Of a DNA stretch of 64,000 nucleotides, positions 10,604 to 21,806 are shown in pieces. The DNA lies in NCBI GenBank assembly GCA_949825045.1, contig OX463812.1:4696661-4760660 (forward strand), read 5' to 3'. Origin of the DNA: Argyresthia goedartella. Its lineage: Eukaryota; Arthropoda; Insecta; Lepidoptera; Argyresthiidae. A program made the position numbers and the translations under genes. The first letter of the stretch is position 1. Every line of letters begins with the position of its first letter. The notes beneath the pieces were generated by a model. It made no database searches and was not told the DNA's origin. It was given only the letters and a program-made list of their open reading frames with translations.

Positions 10604-13600
10604 GACACTCACTTGTTGAGATGTTTGGTCGATCCAGGCTCTCAAAGTGATTATATAACCGCTCCTTGCTGTAAGCGACTATCGTTATCTATAAATAAAC
10701 AAAACCGCTACTTTGAAGTGCAAGGCATCGGTGGGACTTCGCAAAAAATATTAGGTGTAACTTCACTTAAATTCACGCCGCGAAAAGGAACCCCGCGCGA
10801 ATACACAACCAGACCCCTGGTCGTGGACCGGATTACGACGCAGTTGCCTAGTGCGCGCGTAGATAACGCTTCGCTCGGATATATTAAAAACTTACCGCTT
10901 GCAGACGATGACTTTTCACAACCTGGGCCAATAGATATGCTGATAGGTGTGAAACTGTACTGTGAAATTTTATTATTTGATAAAATTAAAGGCCCATCCG
11001 ATAATATGCCAAATGCTTATGAAACTACCCTAGGGTACATTTTAATGGGTGACGCTCCTATAGTTGATTCCCAACCCGCTCCGCACACGCTCTGTGCTTT
11101 TAGCTGTGACCCGCTTCATCAACTGGTCGAGAGATTTTGGTCTGATGAGGAAATACCTTCACGTACTTTTTTAAGCCCCGACGACCAAAAATGTGAGGAT
11201 ATTTATACTTCGACTACTGTTCATAATGCTGACGGCAGTTACTCAGTTGATCTTCCATTCAAAGATGATCCCGAAAAGTTGGGAGATTCTTTTAGAACAG
11301 CTAAAAAGCGCTTTTTACTTCTCGAGAATAAGTTCTCGAAGGATCCCGCACTTAAATCTAGTTATGACAATGTTGTCCACGATTACCTAACTGAAGGTAT
11401 ACTTTCCCGCACCGCACCCGAAGAGTCTCTCTCTCCGGGCTATTTTTTACCGCACCACCCTGTAATTCGCAACGATAAAGCGACATCTAAGGTTCGACCA
11501 GTTCTGGACGGGTCTGCGAAAAGTGACACAGGGTTGTCACTCAACGATATTTTATATACTGGATGTAATTTGCAGGCAAATATATTTACAATTTTATTAA
11601 ATGTCCGCATATTCAACGTCGCATTTTTTGCTGACGTGAAACAAATGTATTTACCCATTCATGTGAACGCACAGCATCATAAATATCAAAGGATATTGTA
11701 CCGATTTGACGATACTGATCCGCTAGAGGTATATAACTATACTCGAGTGTCCTTTGGTTTGCGCAGTTCACCATATTTGGCGCTGAGGACCCTGCGTCAG
11801 CTTGCTGCTGATGAACGGCATAAATGGCCAACTGCGGCTGCCGTGTTAGAGAGAGATGTCTATATGGACGACCTCGCTTCTTCTGCTTCTTCTCTCGGGG
11901 AAGCCGTTAAGACAGCGGACGAACTCATCAACCTCTTCAAGACCGGGGGGTTCGCCCTAGTTAAATGGACATCCAACTCGCGCGAACTACTTGAACACAT
12001 ATCTGAGTCACACCGGAAGTCTGAATCTATTTCCTTTGATGATGGAAATACCTTCAAGATTTTAGGTTTGCGATGGCTGCCCGCGCAGGACGTGTTCGTG
12101 TTCGATACCTCTAGACCGCCTGCGCTGTGTACTAAACGCGCTATCTTATCCGCTACCGCTCGGTTATATGACGTGCTAGGTCTCGTGGGGCCGGTTATTT
12201 TATACGCTTAATTAATAATTAAGGAGCTGTGGCTTATGAATTTGCAATGGGATGACATAGCGCCCTCTCGCATCGTCAATTTGTGGCAACAATATTTATC
12301 AGAGCTGCCGCTGATATCTCAGCTTAATTTCCCGCGACATCTAGGTGTAGAAGTAGGAGCTCAAGTCTCATTGGTAGGTTTCTCAGACGCCAGCGAGGCC
12401 GCGTACGGCTGCGTAATATATCTACATGTTGTCAACGCCGAACAGCCACCGATCGTAACGCTTGTCTGCTCGAAGTCACGAGTAGCTTCCGCTAAACCAA
12501 AAATTACTTTAGCGCGTTTAAAACTCAATGGAATTTTATTAATGTCAAGGCTTCTACGCGAAGTTCACGACACGCTGTCTAAAAGACATAAAATTGATAA
12601 TATTTATTGTTTTTCTGACTCAGAAGTTGCCCTATGTTGGTCGGTCGTTTCGCCACATAGGTTCGACACTTATGTCGCCAACCGCATTTTACAAATTCAG
12701 ACAAATATTTCGCATGATAACTTATATCATATTGCTGGAGTTCTCAACCCCGCTGACGCTATTAGCAGGGGTCTCACTCCCTCCCAGCTCATGCAGCATG
12801 AGTTGTGGTTCCATGGACCGCTACGGCTAGCACAGCCTTTAAACCACTGGCCTTTACAAAAGTTTATTCCCAACCGCTCATCTTTGCCAGAGGAAAAGAC
12901 TGTAGCTCACGTGATTACTAGCGTCACTGAAATAGAACCTCCTGTTCTTACGCTTGCTTCGCGATGTTCCTCTTGGAATAAACTTCTTCGAGCTTTTGTT
13001 TACGTGCTCCGCTTCTCGAAGAAGCTCCCGCGAAATGACGTAATCACCGCTAACGATTTAAATACCGCCGAGTTCGAAATAATTCGTGTCATACAGTCTA
13101 TATATTTCTCCGACGACATTAAAAATATTTCAAAAAGGCGACGTTGCTCTCAAAAACTCCAAAAATTATTTCCATTTATTGAAAATGGAATCTTGCGCGT
13201 CAGAGGTCGACTGGTCAATTCGTCATTGGGTTATGCATCTAAGCACCCTATGATCTTACCTAAACGTGATAACGTGGTGCATTTAATTGTTAATAGTTAT
13301 CACCGTGATAACTCCTACGCAGGCCCGCAGCTGTTAATAGGCATATTAAAAACTAGATACTGGATACTTTCCGCTCACCGTGTTGTTAGACAACGCTTAC
13401 AAAAATGCAATAGCTGTTTCAGGTTAAACCCTAAAGCTAATTCACCGATTATGGCTGACTTGCTTAAATGCAGATTAGAGCAGTGCAAAGCGTTTTTGCA
13501 CACAGGAACTGACTATGCAGGACCCCTGTATATTACTCCATATCGAAAGCGCGGCATACGCAGTGTTAAAGCATATTTATGTATTTTTATTTGTTTAGTG

Positions 13601-14014
13601 ACAAAAGCCGTACATTTAGAGTTGGTATCGAGTTTGACTTCTGCTGGTTTTATAGATGCATTTTACGTCGCGACGAGGACCATGTACCTTTTTATATTCT
13701 GATAATGGAAAAAAATTCGTTTCATCGAAAGCTTATTTTAACGAACTCCACGAATTTATACAATCCGACGAATATTATAAAACTTTTAGTAACGAACTCG
13801 CTAAAACCCGCATTTCGTGGAAGATGAACCCTCCGACTGCCGCCCATTTTGGTGGTATATGGGAAGCTAATATTAAAAGCGCAAAATCATTACTATTTCG
13901 CGTAATTGGCAAACAAATTCTCACGTTTGAGGAGATGTCTACTGTGCTTACACAGATTGAGGCAGTGCTCAATAGCGGACCTCTATATGTTCAAAGTTCG
14001 GATCCCTCAGAACC

Positions 14015-14019
14015 GCTTG
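14015..14019 (+). repeat. Target-site duplication of CR1-like LINE, left copy
   Basis: GCTTG here and at 26612-26616 flank the LINE inside the BEL-1 integrase frame. Confidence 0.7.
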
Positions 14020-14434
14020 ACATGGCAACACTGGCTGTCAAACGGCAAACAGCTGATTTCACTACGTCCCTAGAAAAATTTATATTTTAATATGATTTAG
14101 TGTAATTCTGAGCCCAATTTAGTGTTATTTTAGGATTATAGTGTAATGTAAAGTATTTCTATTGTTTGCAGTGTGTTTTAGTGACGTTTACTAGTGTCTC
14201 GAAACATGTCAAATTTGTGACCGTTGCAGGTTATAAATTTAAAAGTATTTGTTATTTCCGTACACTTTCATCGCTTTTTGTTACCTTATTGTTAAATTAT
14301 TATATTTAACAACGTTTAAAATATATTTCATAGCAATTAGTGATGTGCAAACGCTGAAAAACGTTACTATTCCACGTAAGTAATTTCGCATTGTTTTGGT
14401 GTGCAATTCCTTGATTCTTATCTCAACTGTAACC
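14020..14434 (+). promoter_or_regulatory. 5' leader of the CR1-like LINE
   Basis: Non-coding stretch from the LINE start to the first ORF1 ATG at 14435 (AACCATGATG). It would hold the internal promoter, but no specific motif was identified. Confidence 0.45.
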
Positions 14435-15022
14435 ATGATGACCCGCAGAGCTGCTGCTGTCGCCTCCCGACAGCAGGAAAATGACAAGCTCAAAGTTACC
14501 TTACTAGAATTAAAAAAATCAAAGGAAATGGTCACCGAATTACTCTGTGAAAGGGAGGAAAATGAGAAAGAGCTATTATCAGTACTTGAAAGTAGAGATA
14601 AGCTAAAGAAACAATTATGTGTATTAGAACAAGAATGTAGTGATGTAATTGTTGAGCGGGACAAGCTGCAGGTCACCGTAGATAGCTTCACTGTATGTAG
14701 TGCAGAGTACGAGCAAGCCCTGAAATCGATTGATTCCCCGGAGAAAGCATTGTTCGATGCCCATGAACAAATACATGCATTCCAGGAGGAGAAGGAAAAC
14801 ACCGCAGCGTTGCAGACCCAGAGCCTCTACAGTGAAGTCGTAGGGATCAGCCCGCAGCTGGTTACTGTTGCAACTGGAAGCCTTGATGATGTCATTGATT
14901 TAACTAATGACACATTGCCCACATCAAGGTTATTAAGTTGCAGCAATAACAAACTGAAAAAATACATTAAAATAAATAGGTATATACGGAAAACTCAGAA
15001 ATTAATAAAACATAATAAATTG
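14435..15022 (+). pseudogene. CR1-like LINE ORF1, 5' part (coiled coil)
   Basis: ORF1 starts MMTRRAAAVASRQQEND. Residues about 15-130 are rich in Glu/Lys/Leu with heptad-like spacing (LLELKKSKEMVTELL, LESRDKLKKQLCVLEQE), a likely coiled coil for trimer formation. A short motif, DDVIDLTND, resembles a SUMO-interacting stretch, but this is only a resemblance. The frame is cut by BEL-2 at 15023 and resumes at 22356 in the same frame. The extra in-frame codons into the LTR (to 15106) are not native. Confidence 0.75.
15018..15022 (+). repeat. Target-site duplication of BEL-2, left copy
   Basis: AATTG, repeated exactly at 22351-22355 after the other LTR. Confidence 0.9.
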
Positions 15023-15566
15023 TGTTCAGGCTTCTCAGCACCTAATGACCTCGTAGGGGCCCATCAGCTACGAGGTAGCGTAACGATCAGTTGCCAAGAA
15101 GCGTGAACGTCGGCGTTTCACCGAGCTGAAGTAATTGGGGTCGATCTAACCTGGTCTGTGCTTCGGTCCCGTCAACCTCCTGTCTTTCTGCAAGGCCCGG
15201 GTGCACCCTAGGCTCTTCTTGGTAGACAGGTTCTTCAGCCAACCAGGTATGACTGGCGGGCCAGCTTCAATGAGCACAGTGTTCCAACACAGGTTATGTT
15301 ACGTGGGAAAAACCAATCGGCCACGAAAATGCGAACTTTATCTGGTTCGGGGAACCACAACACACTCAGCTATATTGACAATCCTGAGGGAAACCCGAAT
15401 ACATTCCAGATGGCCTGCGATTTAATTTCAATACCCTAACCAAAACGCGTTTTCTTTGCGAGGGCTTTCGTCTGTCAGTTGTCAAAAACTGCTAGGTTGG
15501 CAGCAACGTCAAATTCAAAATGGCCGTTCAGAAACCATCGATCGAATATCGATTTGGAATCGAACA
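15023..15566 (-). repeat. BEL-2 3' LTR
   Basis: On the plus strand it runs from TGTTCAGGCTTCTC to GGAATCGAACA. It matches 21807-22350 with 4 substitutions. Near the left end lies a 9-bp stem (ACCTCGTAG ... CTACGAGGT) with an 11-base loop. Confidence 0.93.
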
Positions 15567-15577
15567 ATCACCCGCCC

Positions 15578-15597
15578 GGACAGGCACCCACCTGTCC
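15578..15597 (-). promoter_or_regulatory. Hairpin directly after the pol stop, next to the polypurine tract
   Basis: GGACAGG CACCCA CCTGTCC forms a 7-bp stem with a 6-base loop, one base from the pol TAG (15599-15601). BEL-3 has the same stem at the same place (60204-60223) with a different loop, so the structure seems to be kept. On the coding strand, GGGCGGGTGA between it and the LTR is the likely polypurine tract. Confidence 0.55.
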
Positions 15598-15598
15598 C

Positions 15599-18500
15599 CT
15601 AATCTACGGGCAGCCGAGACAACGTTGCTACCGCTCGTTTTAGAACCGAGCCTCCTACTAGAACCTCTGCAGACCGGGGGGTCCCGTCCTTGCCAGGGAA
15701 CAAGTTAACAATGCGCCCCCTGCGCCAACGTAGTGGCGGTAGGTTAGCATCCTTAACCAGAACGAGGTCACCAACACTAGGGGGGCTGGTTTTGTCAGTC
15801 CACTTAAGGCGCTGTTGTAAAATATGCAGATACTCGAGCGACCAACGCTTCCAGAAATTCTGAGTAAACTGCTGCAACATCTGATACCTTGACAACCGAT
15901 ACAATTTCACTCCCTCGAAGGGGTGCTCGGGCAACGCGTTAAGTGGCTGTCCTATCAAGAAATGGCCTGGGGTCAGAGCCTACAGGTCATTTGGATCCGA
16001 GCTGAGCGGACACAACGGTCGCGAATTGAGAACGGCCTCGATCTTACAAAACAATGTCGCGAGCTCCTCAAAAGTCAGCGCGGTCTGACCTACTATACGC
16101 CCCAAGTGCGTCTTAGCTGACTTAACTACGGCCTCAAAAATCCCACCCCAGTGGGGGCAAATCGGTGGGCTGAAGGTCCACTGTATACCCCGACGGGAGA
16201 GGGCCGTTCCAATATCCACTTTATTTACATTCAAAAAGTTGACTATCTCTCTTAAGTATCGTTCCGCACCGATGTAGTTAGTGCCGTTATCAGAGCGGAT
16301 CAAAGTTGGAAGTCCCCTTCGAGAAACAAACCTATCCAAACAAGCAATGAAAGCCTCTGTCGAGAGATCAGCAACGAGCTCGAGATGTACCGCCTTGGTG
16401 GATAAACAAACAAACACACATAGGTACGCCTTGTATTGCCTAGCGGTACGCAATCGTGAACTCTTCACCATAAACGGTCCTGCAAAATCCGTACCAACAC
16501 CTGAAAACGGTCTGACCTCATTCACACGATCAGGGGGCAAGTCCCCCATGAGAGGTTGCATCGTGGCAGCCTTAAGTCGATAACAAGGCATGCACCGAAA
16601 CACGATGTTCCGTATGACACGGCGGGCAGATAAGATCCAAAACTCCCGCTGGAGCGTGGCCAACAACGCGTTACAGCCGGCATGCGCGTTTTTAATATGA
16701 CGATCAGTCACCAGCAATTCAACTAACTGTCCCCCCTTGGGGAGCAGAAGTGGGTGACGAGCCGAATATGACAGATTCGCATTGCGCAATCTTCCTCCTA
16801 CCCGAAGTAACCCGGTCGAATCAACAAAGGGGTAGAGACGCGCGACGGCTCCCTTCAATTTCGAACGTCCACTTCGTATAATCTCCAATTCTGCCCCAAA
16901 CTTCGAGGACTGTACCAACCGGACCAAATTCAATAGCGACTCGTTTCGCTCTGCCGGAGTCAGAATAGGGTTCAACGTTCGCTGATCGCGAGGAGTACGA
17001 CAATTTCGAGCGAATCTCCTAATCCAAGTGGACACGTTTATCAACTTGTCAAGTGAGCTATACCGGTCCAGCAGAAACCCGGCGTCAGGGTCCTCAGCCT
17101 TCTGGGTAACATGCACGGCCGCTCTGGGGCCATGATCCGAAGATACTACTACATGGCTGTGGGGCCAGTCCGATTCTCTCTTGGCAAGCCAGGGTGGTCC
17201 CCACCACAAATGGTATCTAACGAGTTCAGGAGCCCGACATCCCCTGGATGCACAATCAGACGGGTTCAATTCTCCTGGTACATGTCTCCAGGTCAGTGGG
17301 ACCTCAGACGACACAATCTGGGAGACACGGTTCGCAACAAAAACCTCTAAGTTATGGACCGAAGCCTTCAGCCAGCACAAAACAATCTGGCTGTCCGTCC
17401 ACGCGTACACCGTATCCTCCAAAACCACTGACCCACGCAACACTGTTAGAGTGTGATTCAAAAGTTTGGTCAAAAGAGCAGCCCCGGACAGTTCCAGTTT
17501 TGGAATCGTCATCCTTGTCCGAATAGGCGCTACCTTGCTTTTTGCCAAAACCAAACGCACGTCGACCTCCCCGGTGGAGGTGACGGTTCGCAAATAAACC
17601 GCTGCCGCAAACCCTCGTTCAGAGGCATCACAAAACCCGTGAAGGGTTGCCCTGTAATCCCCAGCAGGGACCAATTTCCTCGGCAGCGATACATTATTTA
17701 TGTCCGATAGCGAGGTGAACATTCGCGTCCAATCAGTCAACAAATCATCTGAGAGGTGGGTGTCCCAGGTCAACTGAGCCGCCCATAGCCTTTGCATAAA
17801 ACATTTGAGAGCAAAGGTGACTGGAGAAATCCATCCATTCGGGTCGAACGTTCTCGCAATCGTTGACAGTACTGACCGCTTCGTCCAGGCCTTCGGTGTT
17901 TCTAAAACCACCCGATAGGTAAACTCATCATGGACGGGCCGGTACTGAATTCCAAGTACTGACAACATGTTAGGGTTGTCAGGATTTTCAAAAACGTGCG
18001 GGTCTTGTTGAAACTCATCTGGGAGACCAGCCATCAACTCAGGGGAGTTGGACATCTACTTACGTAGTTCATAGCCGCCTCGTTCCAGCAATTGAATGAG
18101 CTCGTCACGTCGGTCCAGAGCTTCCTCTACACTGGCTGCCCCTGTACAGACGTCATCGACGTACAAATCTTGCTCCAGGATAGCGGCGGCTCTAGGATAG
18201 CTCACACGGTCACGCGACGCCAACTCCCGCAGGGTACGCATCGCCAAATACGGGCTAGACCGTAACCCATACGTGTTCGTGTTTAACTCATAGAACTTGA
18301 CTGGCTCGGCCGTGGACTCACGCCAAAGTATCAACTGATACCTTCTGTCAGCCGGATGAATTACCGTTTGCCTAAACATCATCCGAATGTCTGCGACAAA
18401 TACAATCTGGTGCCTCCGAAAGCTCGTGAGAATATCCGAAATATCACGACTCAACTTGGGTCCCGAATGTAGACACTGATTCAGGGACATCCCGTTCGAG

Positions 18501-19489
18501 GTAGGTGCTGACCCATCAAAAACAACTCGAATCTTGCCGGTAGGGGTTCGTAGGACGGCATGGTGTGGAAGGAAACAATGATCCTCAGATCTCCAGTCCA
18601 CACCCGATACCGACATGTGTCCTAACGACTCATACTCCCTCATGAAATCAACATATTTTTGTTTAAATACGGCGTCCCTTGTCATCCTACGCTCCATCGA
18701 CATCAATCTCGTCTCAGCCATCTTCCTAGATTCTCCTAGTGGCGGTCGATCGGCCCTGAAAGGCAGTCGAGTTACAAAACGACCAGAACGAAGGCGACCA
18801 GTACTATTCTGGTAAAACAACTCGCACTCTTCTTCGTCTGCGTCGACTCGACGAACGGTGGGAGGTTCCTCTATCTCCCAGAAACGTTGGATAGCGTCTG
18901 ACAACGCTGAGCCAATAAGTATGCCATCTGACTCGGCAGGCCTAACCATTGGCAATGCCGGACCCATGATCACGTGACCAAACTTAGTATCCACAGCAAT
19001 CAACCCGTCCGGCTGAAGAATTCGCTGATCCGACAACAGAAACCTACCCAGAACGTCTGCTCCCAGTAGCAGGTCGACCGGGGCTGGAGTGTCAAAATCG
19101 GGATCCGCCAACTTGAGTCCTGATGTCAGGAATCGAACGGCCGGATTCAACTTCACCACGGGGTGTCTGCCCATGACATGCGTCATTACTAAAGCTTGCA
19201 CGGATGTTTTTGTCAAAATGTCATAACGTGGAGAGAACGTGATCACCGATTGACCAACTACATTCGTAACCGTAACATTCCCCACGCCCCGTATTGATTT
19301 ATTATACCTATTTACCTTGAGGCCCAACCATTTTGCTAAATCATTCGATACAATGCAGCCCTGAGCTCCAGAATCTAACAGGGCGCGAACGTATGTTGGG
19401 TTGCCCGCCAAATCCCAAACAAGCACAGAGGCAATCGGTAGCACCACCGTCTCCGGTTGGGGGGCAACCAATGGTTGGGCCGCAAATTC
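15599..19489 (-). pseudogene. BEL-2 pol (protease, RT, RNase H, integrase), two nonsense codons
   Basis: Pol follows the gag UAG in the same frame. No ATG lies between the UAG and the protease motif RALLDSGAQGC. RT shows RVVFDGSAPTS and LYVDDVCTG. RNase H shows HGFCDASERGF, PKLELSG and AWTDSQIV, so its acidic residues are present. Integrase shows an HHCC zinc region (DRHIKNAHAGC, RCMPCYRLK) and the acidic triad in VGTDFAGPF, RSDNGTNYIG and GGIFEAVVKSAK. The C-terminal part has FWKRWSLEYLHILQQ and GDLVLVKD. In-frame TAG codons at 18056-18058 (between the RT active site and its thumb) and 15980-15982 (before the C-terminal domain) break it. Both positions hold a sense codon in related elements where the region is present. 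Apart from them the frame is complete. Confidence 0.9.
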
Positions 19490-19492
19490 CTA
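19490..19492 (-). promoter_or_regulatory. In-frame UAG between gag and pol, possible readthrough site (BEL-2)
   Basis: Context CGC TAG GAA. Gag and pol are in one frame on both sides. BEL-3 has CGC TAG GGA at the matching place (62576-62578). BEL-1 and BEL-4 have no such stop. Readthrough is inferred from conservation and from the lack of an ATG before the protease. Confidence 0.55.
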
Positions 19493-21274
19493 GCGAGGAC
19501 CCCCGGGGCCCCACTGTGCCTGTAACCGATCAGGTATGCAGCTATACGCCAGAGGGTCCCATTGTACAAATGGCCCACGCGCCGGTTCCATTCCCAACCT
19601 CCGATTCCCCGTAAAGGGGGGTGGGCGTGAATTCAACCGTGGCCGCTCCATGAGCGGGGGGGACATCACATGTGACCGACGAGGACGAGGCGACGAGCGG
19701 GGCGACAACTGAGGCGGCGTCCGCACCGCACCCGCATAGCTCGAAGGTGTCCCATGCCACCCGCCCGTTACGGCCTGCTCAACACACCCAATGTCCCGCT
19801 GGGTCGGATGCTGAGTCGCAACCGAAAACTCAGGGCCCCCCATGTAATGGTCCTGAGTGCGGCCCTGCACCCTGGTACTGCCCTGTGCACGTGGGGACGT
19901 TGGCCCCTGAGTTGCGCACCGAGTCGCAAACGAATTCTCAGGGCCCCATGCCGTGTCACCCTGGGTACGGCCCTGTGGACGTGGGGACGTTGGCCCCTGA
20001 GTTGCGCTCCGAGTCGCAAACGAATTCTCAGGGCCCCATGCCATGTCACCCTGGATACGGCCCTGTGGAGGCTGTTGGCCGGACCGGTTCATGCACAACA
20101 GATTTTTGTGGGCCCTACCACAATATCCGCACATTTTTGTGCGCGTGCAGTCCCTAGCCATGTGTGGCCCGAGGCACAGGAAACACCAGCTCCGCTGCTT
20201 GGCCATCCGGCGCCGTCCCTGAACCCTAAGTTCCCCGAACTTATTGCCATTGGCCACAGCATGGCCAATCTGCCTACAACATGGGCAGGTCTCACCATGT
20301 GGGGTCAATTCGCTCACAGTCCCATACGACTGCCGGTTGGTGCGGTCCTTCCTCGTCGGAGGGCCCCTACTCACAGCGCTCCCGGCAGCTCTCTGTGGCT
20401 CCGAAGGATGGGTGACCGTCAACCCCAAATTCTCTGCCCGTCGTCGCAAGTCGGAGAAGGCGGGCAGGTCCTCGGCCGACCTCCCGTGAGACTGTTCGAA
20501 ACGAGTCTGCACGTCAGCGGGTAGGCGGGAAAGTACAATGTACAACAGTAGGTACGACCATTCACCAACTGGAAGTCCAAGATTCTCTAGAGCCTTGGTG
20601 ACGGACAACAATGGGTTCAAAACCTCCGTCTGTATGGCCCCGACCTTGTTCACAACCGGGATACTAAACAAACGGTTCAGTTGGGCATCGGCCAACCTCC
20701 GTTTGTTATGGTAACGTCTGACGAACAATTGCCTGGCCGTTTCATAGTTACCCTCCGTAACTGTCAAATGAGCGACCAGCTCCCTAGGCTCACCCCTCAA
20801 TGCTGCCACCAGCTGAACCATCTTGACAGACTTGGTAATGTCCGATCGCATGTGCACCAAACTGTCGAACAGATTGATGAAGCTCATCCATTCACCGGAC
20901 ACTCCGTCAAAAGTAGGCATAGTTATGGAAGGTAACCTGGACCCCGAACCCTGAAGCGGCAGAGGTGCTTCAATGTCACCACCATGGCTGGACTCGCGCT
21001 GTCTACGTATGTCCGCAGCCTTCTGCGTGATAGCAGCTGCCATCTCCATACATTGGTCGACATCCCCTAGCAACCGTGACAGCCTGTCAGGTGCGCAACC
21101 ATCAACTGATTCCGCCTGCGCGGACAATTCGAGCACCCTATTGTAACGTTCCTTAACGTCCATAGACCGCTCCAATACCACATCATGCCTATCTAAACGG
21201 TCTATCAGACCGTGTGCGGAGGAAAACCATCTGAGTTCCTTAGAAACACCCTTCTGGATTTCAGATAACGACAT
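19490..21274 (-). CDS. BEL-2 Gag, 594 residues
   Basis: The capsid and nucleocapsid precursor. It starts at the ATG 21272-21274 (MSLSEIQKGVSKELRW). Residues about 40-110 look helical. The retrotransposon gag core begins near residue 120 with LPSITMPTFDGVSGEWMSF and FDSLVH, and continues through LFVRRYHNKRRLADAQLN and YIVLSRLPADVQTRFEQ. Cys/His motifs follow: CPCCRQIGHAVANGNKF (irregular), CFLCLGPHMARDC and CGYCGRAHKNLLC. The C-terminal third is Pro/Gln/Arg-rich and contains a 30-residue tandem repeat (WGPENSFATR twice, then WGPEFSVATQ in diverged form). It ends at the UAG discussed separately. The frame is intact. Confidence 0.88.
   Translation of the reverse strand: MSLSEIQKGVSKELRWFSSAHGLIDRLDRHDVVLERSMDVKERYNRVLELSAQAESVDGCAPDRLSRLLGDVDQCMEMAAAITQKAADIRRQRESSHGGDIEAPLPLQGSGSRLPSITMPTFDGVSGEWMSFINLFDSLVHMRSDITKSVKMVQLVAALRGEPRELVAHLTVTEGNYETARQLFVRRYHNKRRLADAQLNRLFSIPVVNKVGAIQTEVLNPLLSVTKALENLGLPVGEWSYLLLYIVLSRLPADVQTRFEQSHGRSAEDLPAFSDLRRRAENLGLTVTHPSEPQRAAGSAVSRGPPTRKDRTNRQSYGTVSELTPHGETCPCCRQIGHAVANGNKFGELRVQGRRRMAKQRSWCFLCLGPHMARDCTRTKMCGYCGRAHKNLLCMNRSGQQPPQGRIQGDMAWGPENSFATRSATQGPTSPRPQGRTQGDTAWGPENSFATRCATQGPTSPRAQGSTRVQGRTQDHYMGGPEFSVATQHPTQRDIGCVEQAVTGGWHGTPSSYAGAVRTPPQLSPRSSPRPRRSHVMSPPLMERPRLNSRPPPFTGNRRLGMEPARGPFVQWDPLAYSCIPDRLQAQWGPGGPR
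19881..20068 (-). repeat. 90-bp tandem repeat inside BEL-2 gag
   Basis: Two copies with an exact 90-bp step (GTGGGGACGTTGGCCCCTGA at 19891 and at 19981) plus a partial third. They encode the 30-residue repeat of Gag. The step is a multiple of three, so the frame is kept. Confidence 0.85.
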
Positions 21275-21806
21275 GATCGGAACGATACTTACTCACAATT
21301 TGCAGTAACTCAATTTTATTGGACCCTCCAGTCTACAACCCAAACGAGGGAACCCTAAACCACAACCTAAACAATGTTGTTTTCCTTAAACAATAGGAAC
21401 CGAGTTTTATATCTATATAAATTCTGTAAATACAATTTAGTTTCCCTTTATCATTATAACACACACAGATAGTCAATATTAGTTCAAGTTATAAATTGCT
21501 ATAAACTGAAAACAATGTAATAGCCTGCTATCAATAGATGTAACTACCTATGTTAACCAAAACATTCATTCAATAGCATTACTAGACCACTAATAGATTG
21601 ACTAACTGGTAATTCAATTCAATATCTGTCTATCTACTACCAGCAATAGACCTATAGCTTACAATACTACCAATCTATGTGGATATAGGAACACAACCAA
21701 GTTACCTAATAACCGCCTATACCTAAAGATTGATAGTCCCAAATCGTGCCTTCCTGGAGCCCTTGACGGCTGCAAATCTCAGGAAGCCACGCTCTAGCTA
21801 CCAAAG
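21275..21806 (-). other. BEL-2 leader with primer-binding site
   Basis: A 532-bp AT-rich leader between the 5' LTR and the gag ATG. The primer-binding site is probably 21786-21803 (coding strand TGGTAGCTAGAGCGTGGC), 3 bases after the LTR. I could not name the matching tRNA with confidence. Confidence 0.6.

Larger units (their letters stand above)
9042..14019 (+). pseudogene. BEL-1 gag-pol, first part (gag, PR, RT, RNase H, most of integrase)
   Basis: A single gag-pol design. Gag (MGKGRKGSDQ) carries the motif PVIELLSFDGQPQNWPLF and Cys/His clusters (CGLCKTKQHEHLYLC, CNNCLSVKHKTSTC, CSHCSARHH). The protease motif is LVDPGSQSDY, with Pro in place of the usual Ser/Thr after Asp. RT shows RPVLDGSAKS and YMDDLASS. 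RNase H shows FSDASEAAYG, but ARLKLNG has Lys where the catalytic Glu is expected. Integrase shows GTDYAGP, SDNGKKF and GGIWEANIKSAK. Breaks: TAG at 9609-9611; a frame change at a 29-bp tandem duplication (10553-10603); TAA at 12209-12211; a frame disruption at about 13660-13700; then the LINE insertion at 14020. The integrase C-terminus resumes at 26617. The copy is non-functional. Confidence 0.9.

Noticed and set aside
15201..15425. Identical 74-codon open frames in both BEL-2 LTRs
   Set aside because: Present twice only because the LTR is a direct repeat; no codon-like conservation can be judged.
19672..20524. Long antisense open frames over BEL-2 gag
   Set aside because: They mirror the GC-rich tandem-repeat part of gag; no similarity and no promoter context.
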